From CALOCY01 sp942491975 (GTDB lineage Bacteria; Bacteroidota; Bacteroidia; Bacteroidales; Prolixibacteraceae), in the NCBI GenBank assembly GCA_942491975.1, contig CALOCY010000004.1:744001-808000 (forward strand): 64,000 bases of DNA, given 5' to 3'. Of this stretch, positions 26,122-35,724 are shown piece by piece. The notes beneath the pieces were generated by a model. The model was not told the DNA's origin. It saw only the letters and a program-made list of their open reading frames with translations, and did not search any database. The position numbers and the translations under genes are program-made. Each line of letters opens with the position of its first letter. The first letter of the stretch is position 1.

Positions 26122-27477
26122 ATGAGAGATTTTACACAAGGTAAAGAGACCAGTGTTATTGTGCGTTTTGCCATTCCGATGGTGATAGGGAGCCTGTTTC
26201 AAAACCTCTATAATATTGTAGATAGCATTATTGTGGGGAATTTTATTGGTAAAGAGGCACTGGCAGCAGTAGGGGCATCGTTCCCGATTATATTTACATT
26301 GATCTCTTTGGTTATTGGTGTAGGGTCGGGGGCATCAACGGTTGTTTCACAATACTTTGGTGCAAAAGCATACGATAATGTGCGTAAGACCATTGATACT
26401 ATCTATATCTTCTTTGTAGTTGCCGGAATTGCGATATCTGTGGTGGGCATCTTCTTTAGTGAACCAATTTTCCGGTTGCTACAGCTTCCTGAGGAGATTT
26501 TACCCGAAGCTCTGACCTATCTGAATATCTACCTGGGCGGAATGGTCTTTTTCTTTGGTTTTAACGGGACAACCTCGGTATTGCGGGGCATGGGCGATTC
26601 AAAAACGCCGTTGTGGTTCATGATTATTGCTGTGATTGCCAATATTATACTTGACCTGTTATTTGTGGTGGTTTTTCATTGGGGGATTGCCGGGGTGGCC
26701 ATTGCAACAGTCATTGCCCATGCAGGTGTATTTATAGCAGCTGCATGGTATTTGAACCATACGCATCCTATTATCAGGTTTCGTTTTACGGATATCCGTT
26801 TTGATAAAAAAATATTTGCCTCGTGCGTGCGTATTGGTTTGCCTACAGGTCTTCAACAGTCGTTTGTAGCCATGGGTATGATGGCCATTATGGGTATTGT
26901 GAATACGTTTGGCACCAATGCCGTAGCGGCTTATACGGCAGCTATGCGTATTGATGCGTTTGCCAAAATACCGGCGATGACATTCTCTTCGGCACTTTCG
27001 AGTTTTGTGGGGCAGAATTTGGGTGCTTTTCGTGAAGACCGGGCAAAAAGAGGTTTTTATTCTACGTTGATTATTTCTGGTATATATTGTGTGATTGCTA
27101 CAATTATTATTGTATTAACGGGTGAGTTTTTGATGCGTATGTTTACGCCCGATCAGGATGTTGTGCGTATTGGTATGGATTACCTGTTGATTGTTTCGTC
27201 ATCATACATCCTGTTTTCTGTGATGTTTTCGTTTTATGGCATTTTGCGGGGGGCGGGAGCTACCTTTGTTCCTATGCTGATAACCCTGTTGGGATTGTGG
27301 GTGCTTCGTGTTCCATTATCTTATTTTCTTTCGCAGAAGATGGGGATTAACGGTGTGTTTTGGGCTATTCCTATAGCATGGATATCAGGGGCTCTGTTTT
27401 CATGGATCTATTACCTGAAAGGAAATTGGCGCGATAAAGTGGTGGTTAAGAAAGAGATTCCCCTGCCTCCGGTGTAA
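26122..27477 (+). CDS. MATE family efflux transporter
   Basis: 451 residues with twelve membrane segments in two six-helix halves. Conserved MATE features include IPMVIGSLFQNLYNIVDSII in the first half, LRGMGDSKTPL, and GLPTGLQQSFVAMGMMAI in the second half, plus LRGAGATFVPM. These pumps use sodium or proton gradients to expel cationic compounds. The coupling ion cannot be read from the sequence. Confidence 0.94.
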   Translation: MRDFTQGKETSVIVRFAIPMVIGSLFQNLYNIVDSIIVGNFIGKEALAAVGASFPIIFTLISLVIGVGSGASTVVSQYFGAKAYDNVRKTIDTIYIFFVVAGIAISVVGIFFSEPIFRLLQLPEEILPEALTYLNIYLGGMVFFFGFNGTTSVLRGMGDSKTPLWFMIIAVIANIILDLLFVVVFHWGIAGVAIATVIAHAGVFIAAAWYLNHTHPIIRFRFTDIRFDKKIFASCVRIGLPTGLQQSFVAMGMMAIMGIVNTFGTNAVAAYTAAMRIDAFAKIPAMTFSSALSSFVGQNLGAFREDRAKRGFYSTLIISGIYCVIATIIIVLTGEFLMRMFTPDQDVVRIGMDYLLIVSSSYILFSVMFSFYGILRGAGATFVPMLITLLGLWVLRVPLSYFLSQKMGINGVFWAIPIAWISGALFSWIYYLKGNWRDKVVVKKEIPLPPV

Positions 27478-27912
27478 AAGAACAGAAGTTTGACGGAAGG
27501 TAACAGAATATAACGGGAGTCGAAGTTCAATAGAAGTTGGTGGAATAAACTGAATATTGTATTTGGTAATGTTAGTGTAACTGAGATGTTAACCCAATTA
27601 ATGCGGTTTAGTTATTTAATACAGAGGGAATATGATATTGTGCTATTTAAAGGTGTTATGCAGTATGCTTTTGAATGTTATTGATAAGAGATTGTTATAG
27701 ATTTAATATTAATGGAGCAATTTTCCGGGGTTTTGCAGTGTAATGGTTTTAGTTTGAAACTATAGGTATAGAGCGGTTAATAAAAAAATCAGCAAGACTA
27801 TTTTTGTCCCGGCATTAAATTTCTATTTTTAGCCCATTATTTAACGAAAAAATAACAAACGAACTAATCACAAAAATGAACCGGCACCTGATGGTGCAAA
27901 AAACGAACGTTT
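27478..27912. other. Intergenic region before the pyrophosphatase
   Basis: No gene is seen. 27481-27530 contains degenerate ~10 bp units of the form (g/t)TAACAGAA / TGACGGAAG, similar to the region 12396-12442 read on the minus strand. The 3' part holds the candidate promoter of the pyrophosphatase gene. Confidence 0.5.
27803..27831 (+). promoter_or_regulatory. Candidate promoter of the pyrophosphatase gene
   Basis: TTTG (27803-27806), a 17 bp spacer and TATTTTTA (27824-27831) approximate the TTTG / TAnnTTTG promoter pattern. It leaves a leader of about 75 bases. Confidence 0.4.
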
Positions 27913-30210
27913 ATGATGGAAACAATTTTTTGGCTTGTCCCCATTTGCTCTGTGTTAGCATTGGTTTTTGCGTGGGTATTTTTCAAGTCTATGATGAAAA
28001 GTTCCGAGGGTACTCCCCGAATGATTGAGATTGCGCAACACGTACGTGACGGAGCAATGGCTTACCTGAAAAGGCAGTACAAAGTTGTAGGAATTGTATT
28101 TGTTGTTTTAATGCTGATACTTATTTTATTGGCTTACCTGGGTGTTCAGAACCCATTTGTTCCGGTAGCCTTTCTGACCGGAGGTTTCTTTTCGGGGCTT
28201 TGTGGTTTCCTGGGTATGAAAACAGCCACTTTTGCATCGGCAAGAACGGCTCATGGAGCATCTCAATCGCTCAATAAAGGATTGAAAGTTGCTTTCCGTA
28301 GTGGTGCTGTAATGGGATTGGTTGTGGTAGGTTTTGGCTTGCTGGACATCGCCCTTTGGTACTGGTTCCTGAATAGTGTGATTTTTACCCCTGAACATAT
28401 GGCCGGCGGATTTGAATTTGCCGGGTTGAGCTTTGTTCATGCAGGAACAACTGAATCACAAAAATTGGTTGAAATTACCGTAACCATGCTTACATTTGGT
28501 ATGGGTGCTTCTACGCAGGCACTGTTTGCACGTGTGGGAGGTGGTATCTATACAAAAGCAGCCGATGTTGGTGCTGACCTTGTTGGTAAAGTAGAAGCGG
28601 GTATTCCTGAGGATGATCCGCGTAACCCCGCAACCATTGCCGATAATGTAGGTGACAATGTAGGTGATGTTGCCGGTATGGGTGCTGACCTGTATGAATC
28701 ATATTGCGGCTCGATCCTTGCTACTGCGGCGTTGGGGGCTGCGCTTCCTGCTGCAGCGTTAAAAACAACAGGCATGAATACTCAAATGGCTGTAATTGCC
28801 CCAATGATTGTTGCAGCTGTTGGTATTGTTTTTTCCATATTGGGTATTTTTATGGTACGCACCAAAGAGTCGGCCACACAGAAGAATCTGTTGAATGCGC
28901 TTCTTTTAGGAACAGGTGGCAGTTCTGTGCTGATACTTGGAGCTATGGCTGGAATGGCTTATATAGGCTGGATCACCTGGGGTGTTTTCTGGGCGGTCAT
29001 CATTGGTTTGTCTGCCGGTGTTATCATTGGCCAGGCTACTGAATATTTCACTTCCGATGAGTACAAACCTACCCAGGGTATTGCCCGTCAGGCACAACAA
29101 GGCCCTGCTACGACCATTATTGATGGTATGGCTGTTGGGATGTACTCTACCTGGATACCGGTTGTAACTATTGTATTGGCTATTATCGGTTCATTTTGGG
29201 TAGCAGGTGGTTATGAGCACTTCTCAATGGGTGTTTACGGAATTGGATTTGCTGCTGTAGGTATGCTTTCTACATTGGGTATTACATTGGCAACCGATGC
29301 ATTTGGACCTATTGCTGACAATGCTGGTGGTAATGCTGAAATGGCTAAGTTGCCAAAAGAGGTTCGCGAACGTACCGATGCCTTAGATATGTTAGGAAAT
29401 ACCACTGCTGCAACAGGTAAAGGTTTTGCCATTGGTTCTGCTGCGTTGACTGCTATGGCATTGATCTCAGCCTATATGGAAGAGATTCGCTTGTGGTTTG
29501 GTAAAATTGCCGATGCCGGAGAAGGATTTGTTGCAAAAGGTGCATATGTATTTTATACTGATGTTGCCCCTGCTGTTGAAGAAGGGGTAAAAGCTGTTCA
29601 AATTTCAGCTGCTTCGGTAAAAGATTTCTCTGCTGCTTATGATATTACGTTGTTTAACCCGCTTTTCCTTGGAGGACTGTTTATCGGCTCCATGATGGCT
29701 TTTGTATTCTGTGCCATGACTATGAAAGCTGTTGGTCGTGCTGCCGGTGCCATGGTTGATGAAGTACGCCGTCAGTTCCGCGAAATTGCAGGTATTATGG
29801 AAGGCAAAGCAACGCCTGAATATGCAAAATGTGTAGAAATCTCTACCCGTGGTGCACAAAAAGAGATGCTGTTGCCATCACTGGTTGCTATTATTGTACC
29901 AATTATTGTTGGTGCCCTTATGGGAGTAGCAGGAGTTATTGGCTTGTTGGCAGGTGGTTTGACAGCCGGGTTTACGCTGGCAGTCATGTTAAACAATGCC
30001 GGAGGCGCATGGGACAATGCTAAAAAATATATTGAGAAAGGTCACTTTGGAGGTAAAGGAAGTGAAGCTCACCACGCAGGTGTTGTAGGCGACACCGTAG
30101 GTGACCCGTTTAAAGATACTTCAGGCCCTTCACTCAACATCCTGATTAAACTGATGACGATGGTCTCTGTTGTAATGGCAGGTTTAACTGTAACGATCAG
30201 CTTATTGTAG
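27913..30210 (+). CDS. hppA: Membrane-bound pyrophosphatase, K+-dependent (probably sodium-translocating)
   Basis: 765 residues, about 16 membrane segments. The pyrophosphate-binding loop DVGADLVGKVEAGIPEDD is followed by NPATIADNVGDNVGDVAGMG. The acidic C-terminal site is GDTVGDPFKDTSGPSLNI. The GNTTAATGKG motif has Ala where potassium-independent enzymes have Lys, so it should require potassium; sodium pumps belong to that class. It uses pyrophosphate hydrolysis to pump ions across the inner membrane. Met codons 27913 and 27916 are equivalent starts. Confidence 0.95.
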   Translation: MMETIFWLVPICSVLALVFAWVFFKSMMKSSEGTPRMIEIAQHVRDGAMAYLKRQYKVVGIVFVVLMLILILLAYLGVQNPFVPVAFLTGGFFSGLCGFLGMKTATFASARTAHGASQSLNKGLKVAFRSGAVMGLVVVGFGLLDIALWYWFLNSVIFTPEHMAGGFEFAGLSFVHAGTTESQKLVEITVTMLTFGMGASTQALFARVGGGIYTKAADVGADLVGKVEAGIPEDDPRNPATIADNVGDNVGDVAGMGADLYESYCGSILATAALGAALPAAALKTTGMNTQMAVIAPMIVAAVGIVFSILGIFMVRTKESATQKNLLNALLLGTGGSSVLILGAMAGMAYIGWITWGVFWAVIIGLSAGVIIGQATEYFTSDEYKPTQGIARQAQQGPATTIIDGMAVGMYSTWIPVVTIVLAIIGSFWVAGGYEHFSMGVYGIGFAAVGMLSTLGITLATDAFGPIADNAGGNAEMAKLPKEVRERTDALDMLGNTTAATGKGFAIGSAALTAMALISAYMEEIRLWFGKIADAGEGFVAKGAYVFYTDVAPAVEEGVKAVQISAASVKDFSAAYDITLFNPLFLGGLFIGSMMAFVFCAMTMKAVGRAAGAMVDEVRRQFREIAGIMEGKATPEYAKCVEISTRGAQKEMLLPSLVAIIVPIIVGALMGVAGVIGLLAGGLTAGFTLAVMLNNAGGAWDNAKKYIEKGHFGGKGSEAHHAGVVGDTVGDPFKDTSGPSLNILIKLMTMVSVVMAGLTVTISLL

Positions 30211-30233
30211 AAATAAAATTGACACGACATAAG

Positions 30234-30268
30234 AAATCCCGGATGACATTGTTGTCCGGGATTTTTTT
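30234..30268 (+). terminator. Terminator of hppA
   Basis: AAATCCCGGA/TCCGGGATTT (30234-30243 with 30255-30264), then a T-run. It lies between hppA and the convergent pbpC stop and may serve both. Confidence 0.85.
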
Positions 30269-30272
30269 GATG

Positions 30273-32609
30273 TTAGTGTTGTACTATCTCAAAGTTGTAC
30301 ACCATTGCATTTCCATCCTGATCAACAAGGGAAAGCCGGTGTTTTCCCGGTGTGGGGCGGAGTGCATTTTCGTGATAGGTGTGTGTGGTACCCAGATAAT
30401 TATTGTCCAGGTGCCAATGAATGATCATATTGTCCAGCTTATGTGCGATTTTAAATACAAGTTCGCCGGGAGTGCCATCAAGTTGTACAGGCATAAAAAA
30501 CTTGGGGCCGCCGGTAGGGGACAATAGTTGCATGATTTGCTCCCCGTATGATGCACATCCGGGTTTCCAGGGGGGGAGTTTTTGGTACAACGGATGCTGG
30601 CGGGTATAATACCATTCCATTATCGGCGGAAGCACAAACCAGTTGACATGATGCATGTCTGCTATTTGTTCGCACGCTGATGTAACACGGTAATTTTTGG
30701 TTTTATCAAGATGGATGAGCCTGTGATAGGGGCAGGGGGTACTCTTCAATCCGCTGTACGGTATGTGGATGGTATCAATTTGTTCACAAAAACGCCCGGG
30801 GCGATGGCCACTGTGACGGCATACGCCAATTGTGGACATTTCGTCCAAAGGTATATTAAATGGCTGGCTGTGGGGTAACAGTTCAAACAGTTCAAACAGG
30901 AGTGGGGCAGCAGCACGTGCCCCTGTCAGCCCCGGCCGGCCTTCACCATCGGCATTACCAGCCCATACGGCCACTACGTAATCGCGGGTGACACCAATAG
31001 CCCAGGCATCACGAAAACCAAAGCTGGTACCTGTCTTCCATGCAATATTCCGGGTTGAGGCAAATGCTTCCCATCCGGCCTCTTCGTCGGGGCGCTCCAC
31101 ATTTTGAAGGGCTTGCAGGGTAAGGTAGCAGGGAGCTGCTTTTAAAGGCCCTGATTTTATTTCATGGGGATTAGAGGTGCTGTTACTGATGTAAGAGAGT
31201 GGGGCAAAGGTGTTATCGAAATATGCCCCGTCATGATTTTCATAGTTGATCAGGGTTTGGGCCATACCGGTGTACATGGCCCCCAAATCCCACAGTGTCG
31301 CTTCTGCCCCTCCCAGTATGAGCGACAGGCCGTAATGGTTGGCATGACGGTTTAACGTAGTCATGCCTATGTCTTTAAGCAGGGCATGAAGCCGGGGTGC
31401 CCCATAGCTTCTCAACATGTGTACAGCAGGGACATTGAGTGAGCGGGCCAGTGCGTCTTGTGCCGGGACAGCCCCATCATATTTCCGGTTAAAATTTTTA
31501 GGCATATAACCTGCAATTTGTGTAGGTACATCGGGAATAAGGGTTGTAGGTAATAGCAAGCCTTCATTAAGCATGGCGGCGTATAAAAAGGGTTTTAGGA
31601 TACTTCCGGTGCTTCGGGGGGCTGTAATAACATCTACGCGGTGCCCGTGTTCTTTTGAACGACTGCTGCTGTTTCCGATATAAGCCAGCACTTTTTTGTC
31701 GCTTGTCCTGATAATTAAGGCTGTAGCATTGTGTATCCCGTTGTTTGAAAGCGATTTCACGTGGTTGTTAAGTAGTTGCGATGCACGTATCTGCAGGTAG
31801 TAATCAAGGGAAGTGGTTATGCGCTTACCGGATTGGCTGGTGACAATACGGTCGAGCAGGTGGGGGGCAATTGCCGGCAAAGGATAGATACGGTCGGGGA
31901 CAGGTTCGAGTATGCTGAGTTGGTAGATCGTTTCGTCTATAATGTCGTGCTGCATAAGTTGTTTGAGCAATCGATCGCGTTTTTTCTGCAAAGCGTTGGT
32001 TGATTTTCCCGGGTAGATCAGGGAAGGGGCATTGGGAAGTACAGCCAGCGTGGCTGCTTCTGCCCAGGAGAGTTGTGAAGGGCTTCTGCCAAAATAGCGC
32101 CATGCAGCAGCCTCCAAACCCACGATATTTCCCCCAAACGGGGCGTGTGATGCGTATAACGAAAGCAGTTTTCTCTTTGAATAGCGTAACTCCATGCGTG
32201 TAGCCCATACTATTTCAATCATCTTTTGCCATATGGTGCGTGACCGGTTTTTGCGGACAATGCGTGCCAGTTGCATGGTGAGGGTGCTTCCCCCACTTAC
32301 AATCTTACCGGATTTTATATTGCTGTAGAGTGCGCGCATAAGCGATGCCGGGTTAATACCGGGATGGTAATAAAACCAACGGTCTTCAAACATGATCAGG
32401 CATTGTTCAAATTTGTGGGGGACGGTATCTGTTTCGGGAAAACGCCACTGTTCATCACCGGCAATACGTGCGCCCATTAGTTGACCATCGTTACTGTAAA
32501 CTACTGTGGAAAAATCCTGGTCAATCAGTGGTGATGGAAGAAACAACCAATAAAAAATTGCAATAGCCAGGGCAGAGAGTAGAATGATATATTTTTTCTG
32601 TTTTTTCAA
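30273..32609 (-). CDS. pbpC: Penicillin-binding protein 1C (bifunctional murein synthase)
   Basis: 778 residues. A short N-terminal membrane anchor (about 8-25) is followed by a GT51 glycosyltransferase domain with MFEDRWFYYHPGI and SGGSTLTMQLAR. The transpeptidase domain has SxxK within APRSTGSILKPFLYAAML, and KTG within AWKTGTSFGFRDAWAIG. A C-terminal BiPBP_C beta domain ends the protein. Usually the next gene is an alpha-2-macroglobulin homologue transcribed together with it. Here the homologue is 28 kb away near the right edge, on the same strand and in the expected order. Confidence 0.96.
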   Translation of the reverse strand: MKKQKKYIILLSALAIAIFYWLFLPSPLIDQDFSTVVYSNDGQLMGARIAGDEQWRFPETDTVPHKFEQCLIMFEDRWFYYHPGINPASLMRALYSNIKSGKIVSGGSTLTMQLARIVRKNRSRTIWQKMIEIVWATRMELRYSKRKLLSLYASHAPFGGNIVGLEAAAWRYFGRSPSQLSWAEAATLAVLPNAPSLIYPGKSTNALQKKRDRLLKQLMQHDIIDETIYQLSILEPVPDRIYPLPAIAPHLLDRIVTSQSGKRITTSLDYYLQIRASQLLNNHVKSLSNNGIHNATALIIRTSDKKVLAYIGNSSSRSKEHGHRVDVITAPRSTGSILKPFLYAAMLNEGLLLPTTLIPDVPTQIAGYMPKNFNRKYDGAVPAQDALARSLNVPAVHMLRSYGAPRLHALLKDIGMTTLNRHANHYGLSLILGGAEATLWDLGAMYTGMAQTLINYENHDGAYFDNTFAPLSYISNSTSNPHEIKSGPLKAAPCYLTLQALQNVERPDEEAGWEAFASTRNIAWKTGTSFGFRDAWAIGVTRDYVVAVWAGNADGEGRPGLTGARAAAPLLFELFELLPHSQPFNIPLDEMSTIGVCRHSGHRPGRFCEQIDTIHIPYSGLKSTPCPYHRLIHLDKTKNYRVTSACEQIADMHHVNWFVLPPIMEWYYTRQHPLYQKLPPWKPGCASYGEQIMQLLSPTGGPKFFMPVQLDGTPGELVFKIAHKLDNMIIHWHLDNNYLGTTHTYHENALRPTPGKHRLSLVDQDGNAMVYNFEIVQH

Positions 32610-32745
32610 TGATAAGGCAGGTGATTGAAATAGTAAAGTGACAGGATATTATCTTACCCGAATCAAATTTAACAATGTTGAGGAACAAAAACAATGGAAA
32701 GTTTCCCTATTTTTAGGGTTGCAACCTGTGGGTATTAACTCGGTT

Positions 32746-32796
32746 ATCCCGATACGCTCCCGATCTTCGGTGCGGGACAAGTTACGCTATCGGGAT
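32746..32796. repeat. Nested palindrome ATCCCGATA..TATCGGGAT
   Basis: The outer arms ATCCCGATA (32746-32754) and TATCGGGAT (32788-32796) enclose an inner TCCCG/CGGGA pair (32758-32762 with 32773-32777). It is a dispersed-repeat type, and a decayed relative lies at 17552-17572. Confidence 0.55.
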
Positions 32797-32867
32797 TCCT
32801 GTCCGAATTGTTCAGGCGGGCGGTCAACTTAGAAATTTTAGTTTCACAAATAAAAATACGATAAGGT

Positions 32868-33398
32868 ATGTTGTTGGATAACCTGAAAACAGAACGGCTT
32901 ATATTTAAATTGTTAAATGAAACACACCTGCCTCTTATTGCTGAATATTTCGGCTATCCTGAGGTTATCGAATTTCTTTTTCCTGTCCATGATCCGGAGA
33001 AAGATGCTTTGGAGATGCTTGAAAAGCAGCAACAACGGTATGCTGAAGATGCGTTTGGGTTATACGCCCTTACTGAAAAAGAGAGTGGTGTTTTTGTGGG
33101 GATGTGTGGCCCGCTCAGGCAGGTTGTTGACGGGATTCCCGAATTGGAGATAGGCTATCATTTGATGCCGGGATATTGGGGCAGGGGATTGGCATCGGAA
33201 GCCGCACAGGCTTGTCGTAATTTTATATTTCAGCAGGATATAAGCAGGAGTATCATATCAATAATTCATACCGAAAATATACGGTCGCAGCGTGTAGCCG
33301 AACGCAACGGAATGGTTTGTGAAAAAACATCCCGTTTTTTTGATTTTCCGGTTTATATTTACCGGATACAGAGAGAGAAATGGGAATATTTAGCCTGA
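32868..33398 (+). CDS. GNAT family N-acetyltransferase (RimJ/RimL type)
   Basis: 176 residues. It opens with LKTERLIFKLLNETHLPLIAEYF, typical of RimJ/RimL relatives. The acetyl-CoA-binding segment is LEIGYHLMPGYWGRGLASEAA (motif R/Q-x-x-G-x-G/A), followed by the IHTENIRSQRVAERNGM strand-helix. The substrate (ribosomal protein, amino acid or antibiotic) cannot be told. It ends 58 bp before ung. Confidence 0.9.
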   Translation: MLLDNLKTERLIFKLLNETHLPLIAEYFGYPEVIEFLFPVHDPEKDALEMLEKQQQRYAEDAFGLYALTEKESGVFVGMCGPLRQVVDGIPELEIGYHLMPGYWGRGLASEAAQACRNFIFQQDISRSIISIIHTENIRSQRVAERNGMVCEKTSRFFDFPVYIYRIQREKWEYLA

Positions 33399-33456
33399 TT
33401 GACAGCGTGTAAAAATATTTTATTCATAAAATTGTAATTTTTTAAAAACAACCGTC

Positions 33457-34122
33457 ATGATTGATGTGAAAATAGAGCAGAGCTGGAAAGAGAAACTAAA
33501 TGGAGAGTTTGAAAAGGATTATTTCCGGCAGTTGACTGCTTTTGTACGGGAAGAGTACCGTGCACAGGCCATTTATCCCCCCGGAAAATTGATCTTTAAT
33601 GCATTTGACCGTTGTCCTTTTGATGCTGTTAAAGTTGTTATTATTGGTCAGGATCCCTATCACGGGCCGGGACAGGCACACGGACTATGTTTTTCGGTGA
33701 ACGATGGTGTGCGGTTTCCACCCAGCCTGAAGAATATTTTTAAAGAAATTGAGGCTGATTTAGGTATTTCAGCACCAGATACAGGGAGTTTAGAACGTTG
33801 GGCCGACCAAGGCGTATTGCTGCTGAATGCCACACTTACTGTGCGTGCCCATCAGGCCGGGTCGCATCAAAATAAGGGATGGGAACAGTTTACCGATGCT
33901 GTCATCGAAGTATTGGCACGGGAGAAAGAGCACCTTGTATTTTTACTGTGGGGGGCTTATGCCCAACAAAAAGGGGCACAAATAGATGCCACCCGGCATT
34001 TGGTGCTGCAGTCACCACACCCATCGCCCTTTTCGGCTAATCGGGGTTTCTTTGGTAATAAACATTTTAGTAAAGCCAATGAATATCTGTTGACAAAGGG
34101 GAAAGAGCCGATACAGTGGTAA
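33457..34122 (+). CDS. ung: Uracil-DNA glycosylase family 1
   Basis: 221 residues. The water-activating motif GQDPYHGPGQAHGLCFSV carries Asp66. The uracil-recognition segment LLLNATLTV and the DNA-intercalating loop HPSPFSANRGFFGNKHF with catalytic His are present. It removes uracil from DNA to start base-excision repair. The length and all motifs are normal. Confidence 0.97.
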   Translation: MIDVKIEQSWKEKLNGEFEKDYFRQLTAFVREEYRAQAIYPPGKLIFNAFDRCPFDAVKVVIIGQDPYHGPGQAHGLCFSVNDGVRFPPSLKNIFKEIEADLGISAPDTGSLERWADQGVLLLNATLTVRAHQAGSHQNKGWEQFTDAVIEVLAREKEHLVFLLWGAYAQQKGAQIDATRHLVLQSPHPSPFSANRGFFGNKHFSKANEYLLTKGKEPIQW

Positions 34123-34416
34123 GAGAAAAAGAGGGGAGTTGAGGAAGTATTGCAGTGCTAAAGATTGGCATTTAAACATGGACAACGTCTTTTTTTGAGA
34201 GGTGTCATCCCTGTTCTCAGGAAGAATAATACCTTTTAGTTCGACTTTTCAATAGTTTCCATCCGTGATTTCAAAACTTTTTTTGAGCGTACACGTTTAA
34301 GTTAGTGTGCTAGGAAATATATTTATCTATAAAATTACATGATTAATAATATAAATTTTTATATTTATACGATTTTAGATATAATGATAATTTAATGTTT
34401 AATAAAAACGAATATT

Positions 34417-35664
34417 ATGAAGAAAAAACAGTTCAGATTATCACTACTGTTTGTTGTAGTATTGGCAGTTAGTATTTCCCAGGTGAGAGCCACTGACGGG
34501 TATTTTTCGTTGGGTTACGGGACACAGAATAAAGGGTTAGCCGGTGCCGGTGTGGCTCATTATGAAACTTCGTTAATTAATGGCAACCCTGCAGGCCTTG
34601 CGTTTCTTGAAAATAGTTATCATGTCGGGGTAGCACTATTCAATCCCAACAGGCAGTTTACGATTACAGGGACACCTGATCCTGATCCTAATTTATTCGG
34701 ACTGGCCCCGGGGACGGTAGAAAGTGAATCAAAGTATTTTATAATTCCTTCATTGGGTGCCAACTGGATGGTGTCTGATAATACTGCATTTGGTGTGGCA
34801 CTGTTTGGGAATGGCGGGATGAATACTGATTATCCGGCCGTTGTTTTTGGAGATGTAAGTTCGACATCAGTGGGTGTAAACCTGATGCAAATGTTTGGTA
34901 ATTTTAGTTTATCGCATAAAATAGGCGATAACCATAGCTTTGGTGTAACTGCAATTATTGCTTACCAGCTCTTTAAAGCTGAAGGTATAGCAACATTTGC
35001 GGGTATGTCTTCTGATGGCACAAAACTATCAGGAAATGAATCGGATAACAGTTTTGGTGCAGGCTTTAAATTGGGGTACATGGGAAAATTGGCCGATTGG
35101 TTGACTGTTGGTGCAACATTCCAATCGAAAATGTACATGAGCGAGTTTGACGATTATGCGGGGTTGTTTGCCGAGCAGGGTGATTTTGATATTCCGGCCA
35201 GCTGGACTGCCGGTGTAGCTGTTGATGCCAGTGATGACTTGAAGGTGCTTTTTGATGTAAAACAGATACTCTACAGTAAAGTGAAAGCCATTAACAATCC
35301 TATGGCAATGCCAGCACCATTGGGTGCAGATAATGGGCCAGGTTTTGGATGGCAGGATATGACGGTTTACAAGTTGGGATTCTCCTATACAGGTATAGAT
35401 ACCTGGACATGGCGTGCAGGTTTTTCGTACGGGAAAAATCCTATTCCTATATCACAGGTGTTGTTTAATATTTTAGCACCCGGAGTGGTAGAATCGCATT
35501 TGGCATTGGGCTTCTCTAAAGCACTTGGCGATAGTGGCAAGCAATTGCACCTGTCTTTAAACTATGCCCTGAATAACAGTGTAAAAGGAAATCATCCATT
35601 TCAAAATCAGGGAATTGAATTAGAAATGAATCAACTGGAATTGGAATTGGGATTTTCGTTTTAG
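34417..35664 (+). CDS. OmpP1/FadL/TodX family outer-membrane protein
   Basis: 415 residues with signal peptide (cleaved near VRA-TDGYF). The N-terminal hatch contains GLAGAGVAHYETSLINGNPAGLAF, the FadL-type NPA signature, followed by beta strands to a C-terminal aromatic LELGFSF. The family forms a 14-stranded barrel for uptake of long-chain fatty acids or aromatic hydrocarbons. The substrate here is unproven. A terminator follows. Confidence 0.9.
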   Translation: MKKKQFRLSLLFVVVLAVSISQVRATDGYFSLGYGTQNKGLAGAGVAHYETSLINGNPAGLAFLENSYHVGVALFNPNRQFTITGTPDPDPNLFGLAPGTVESESKYFIIPSLGANWMVSDNTAFGVALFGNGGMNTDYPAVVFGDVSSTSVGVNLMQMFGNFSLSHKIGDNHSFGVTAIIAYQLFKAEGIATFAGMSSDGTKLSGNESDNSFGAGFKLGYMGKLADWLTVGATFQSKMYMSEFDDYAGLFAEQGDFDIPASWTAGVAVDASDDLKVLFDVKQILYSKVKAINNPMAMPAPLGADNGPGFGWQDMTVYKLGFSYTGIDTWTWRAGFSYGKNPIPISQVLFNILAPGVVESHLALGFSKALGDSGKQLHLSLNYALNNSVKGNHPFQNQGIELEMNQLELELGFSF

Positions 35665-35688
35665 TATTTGAGACAAAATAAAGCAAGG

Positions 35689-35722
35689 AAGAGGATGTTA
35701 ATTTTTTAGCATCCTCTTTTCT
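35689..35722 (+). terminator. Terminator of the FadL-like gene
   Basis: AAGAGGATG/CATCCTCTT (35689-35697 with 35710-35718), followed by TTCT. It lies between convergent genes. Confidence 0.75.
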
Positions 35723-35724
35723 AT

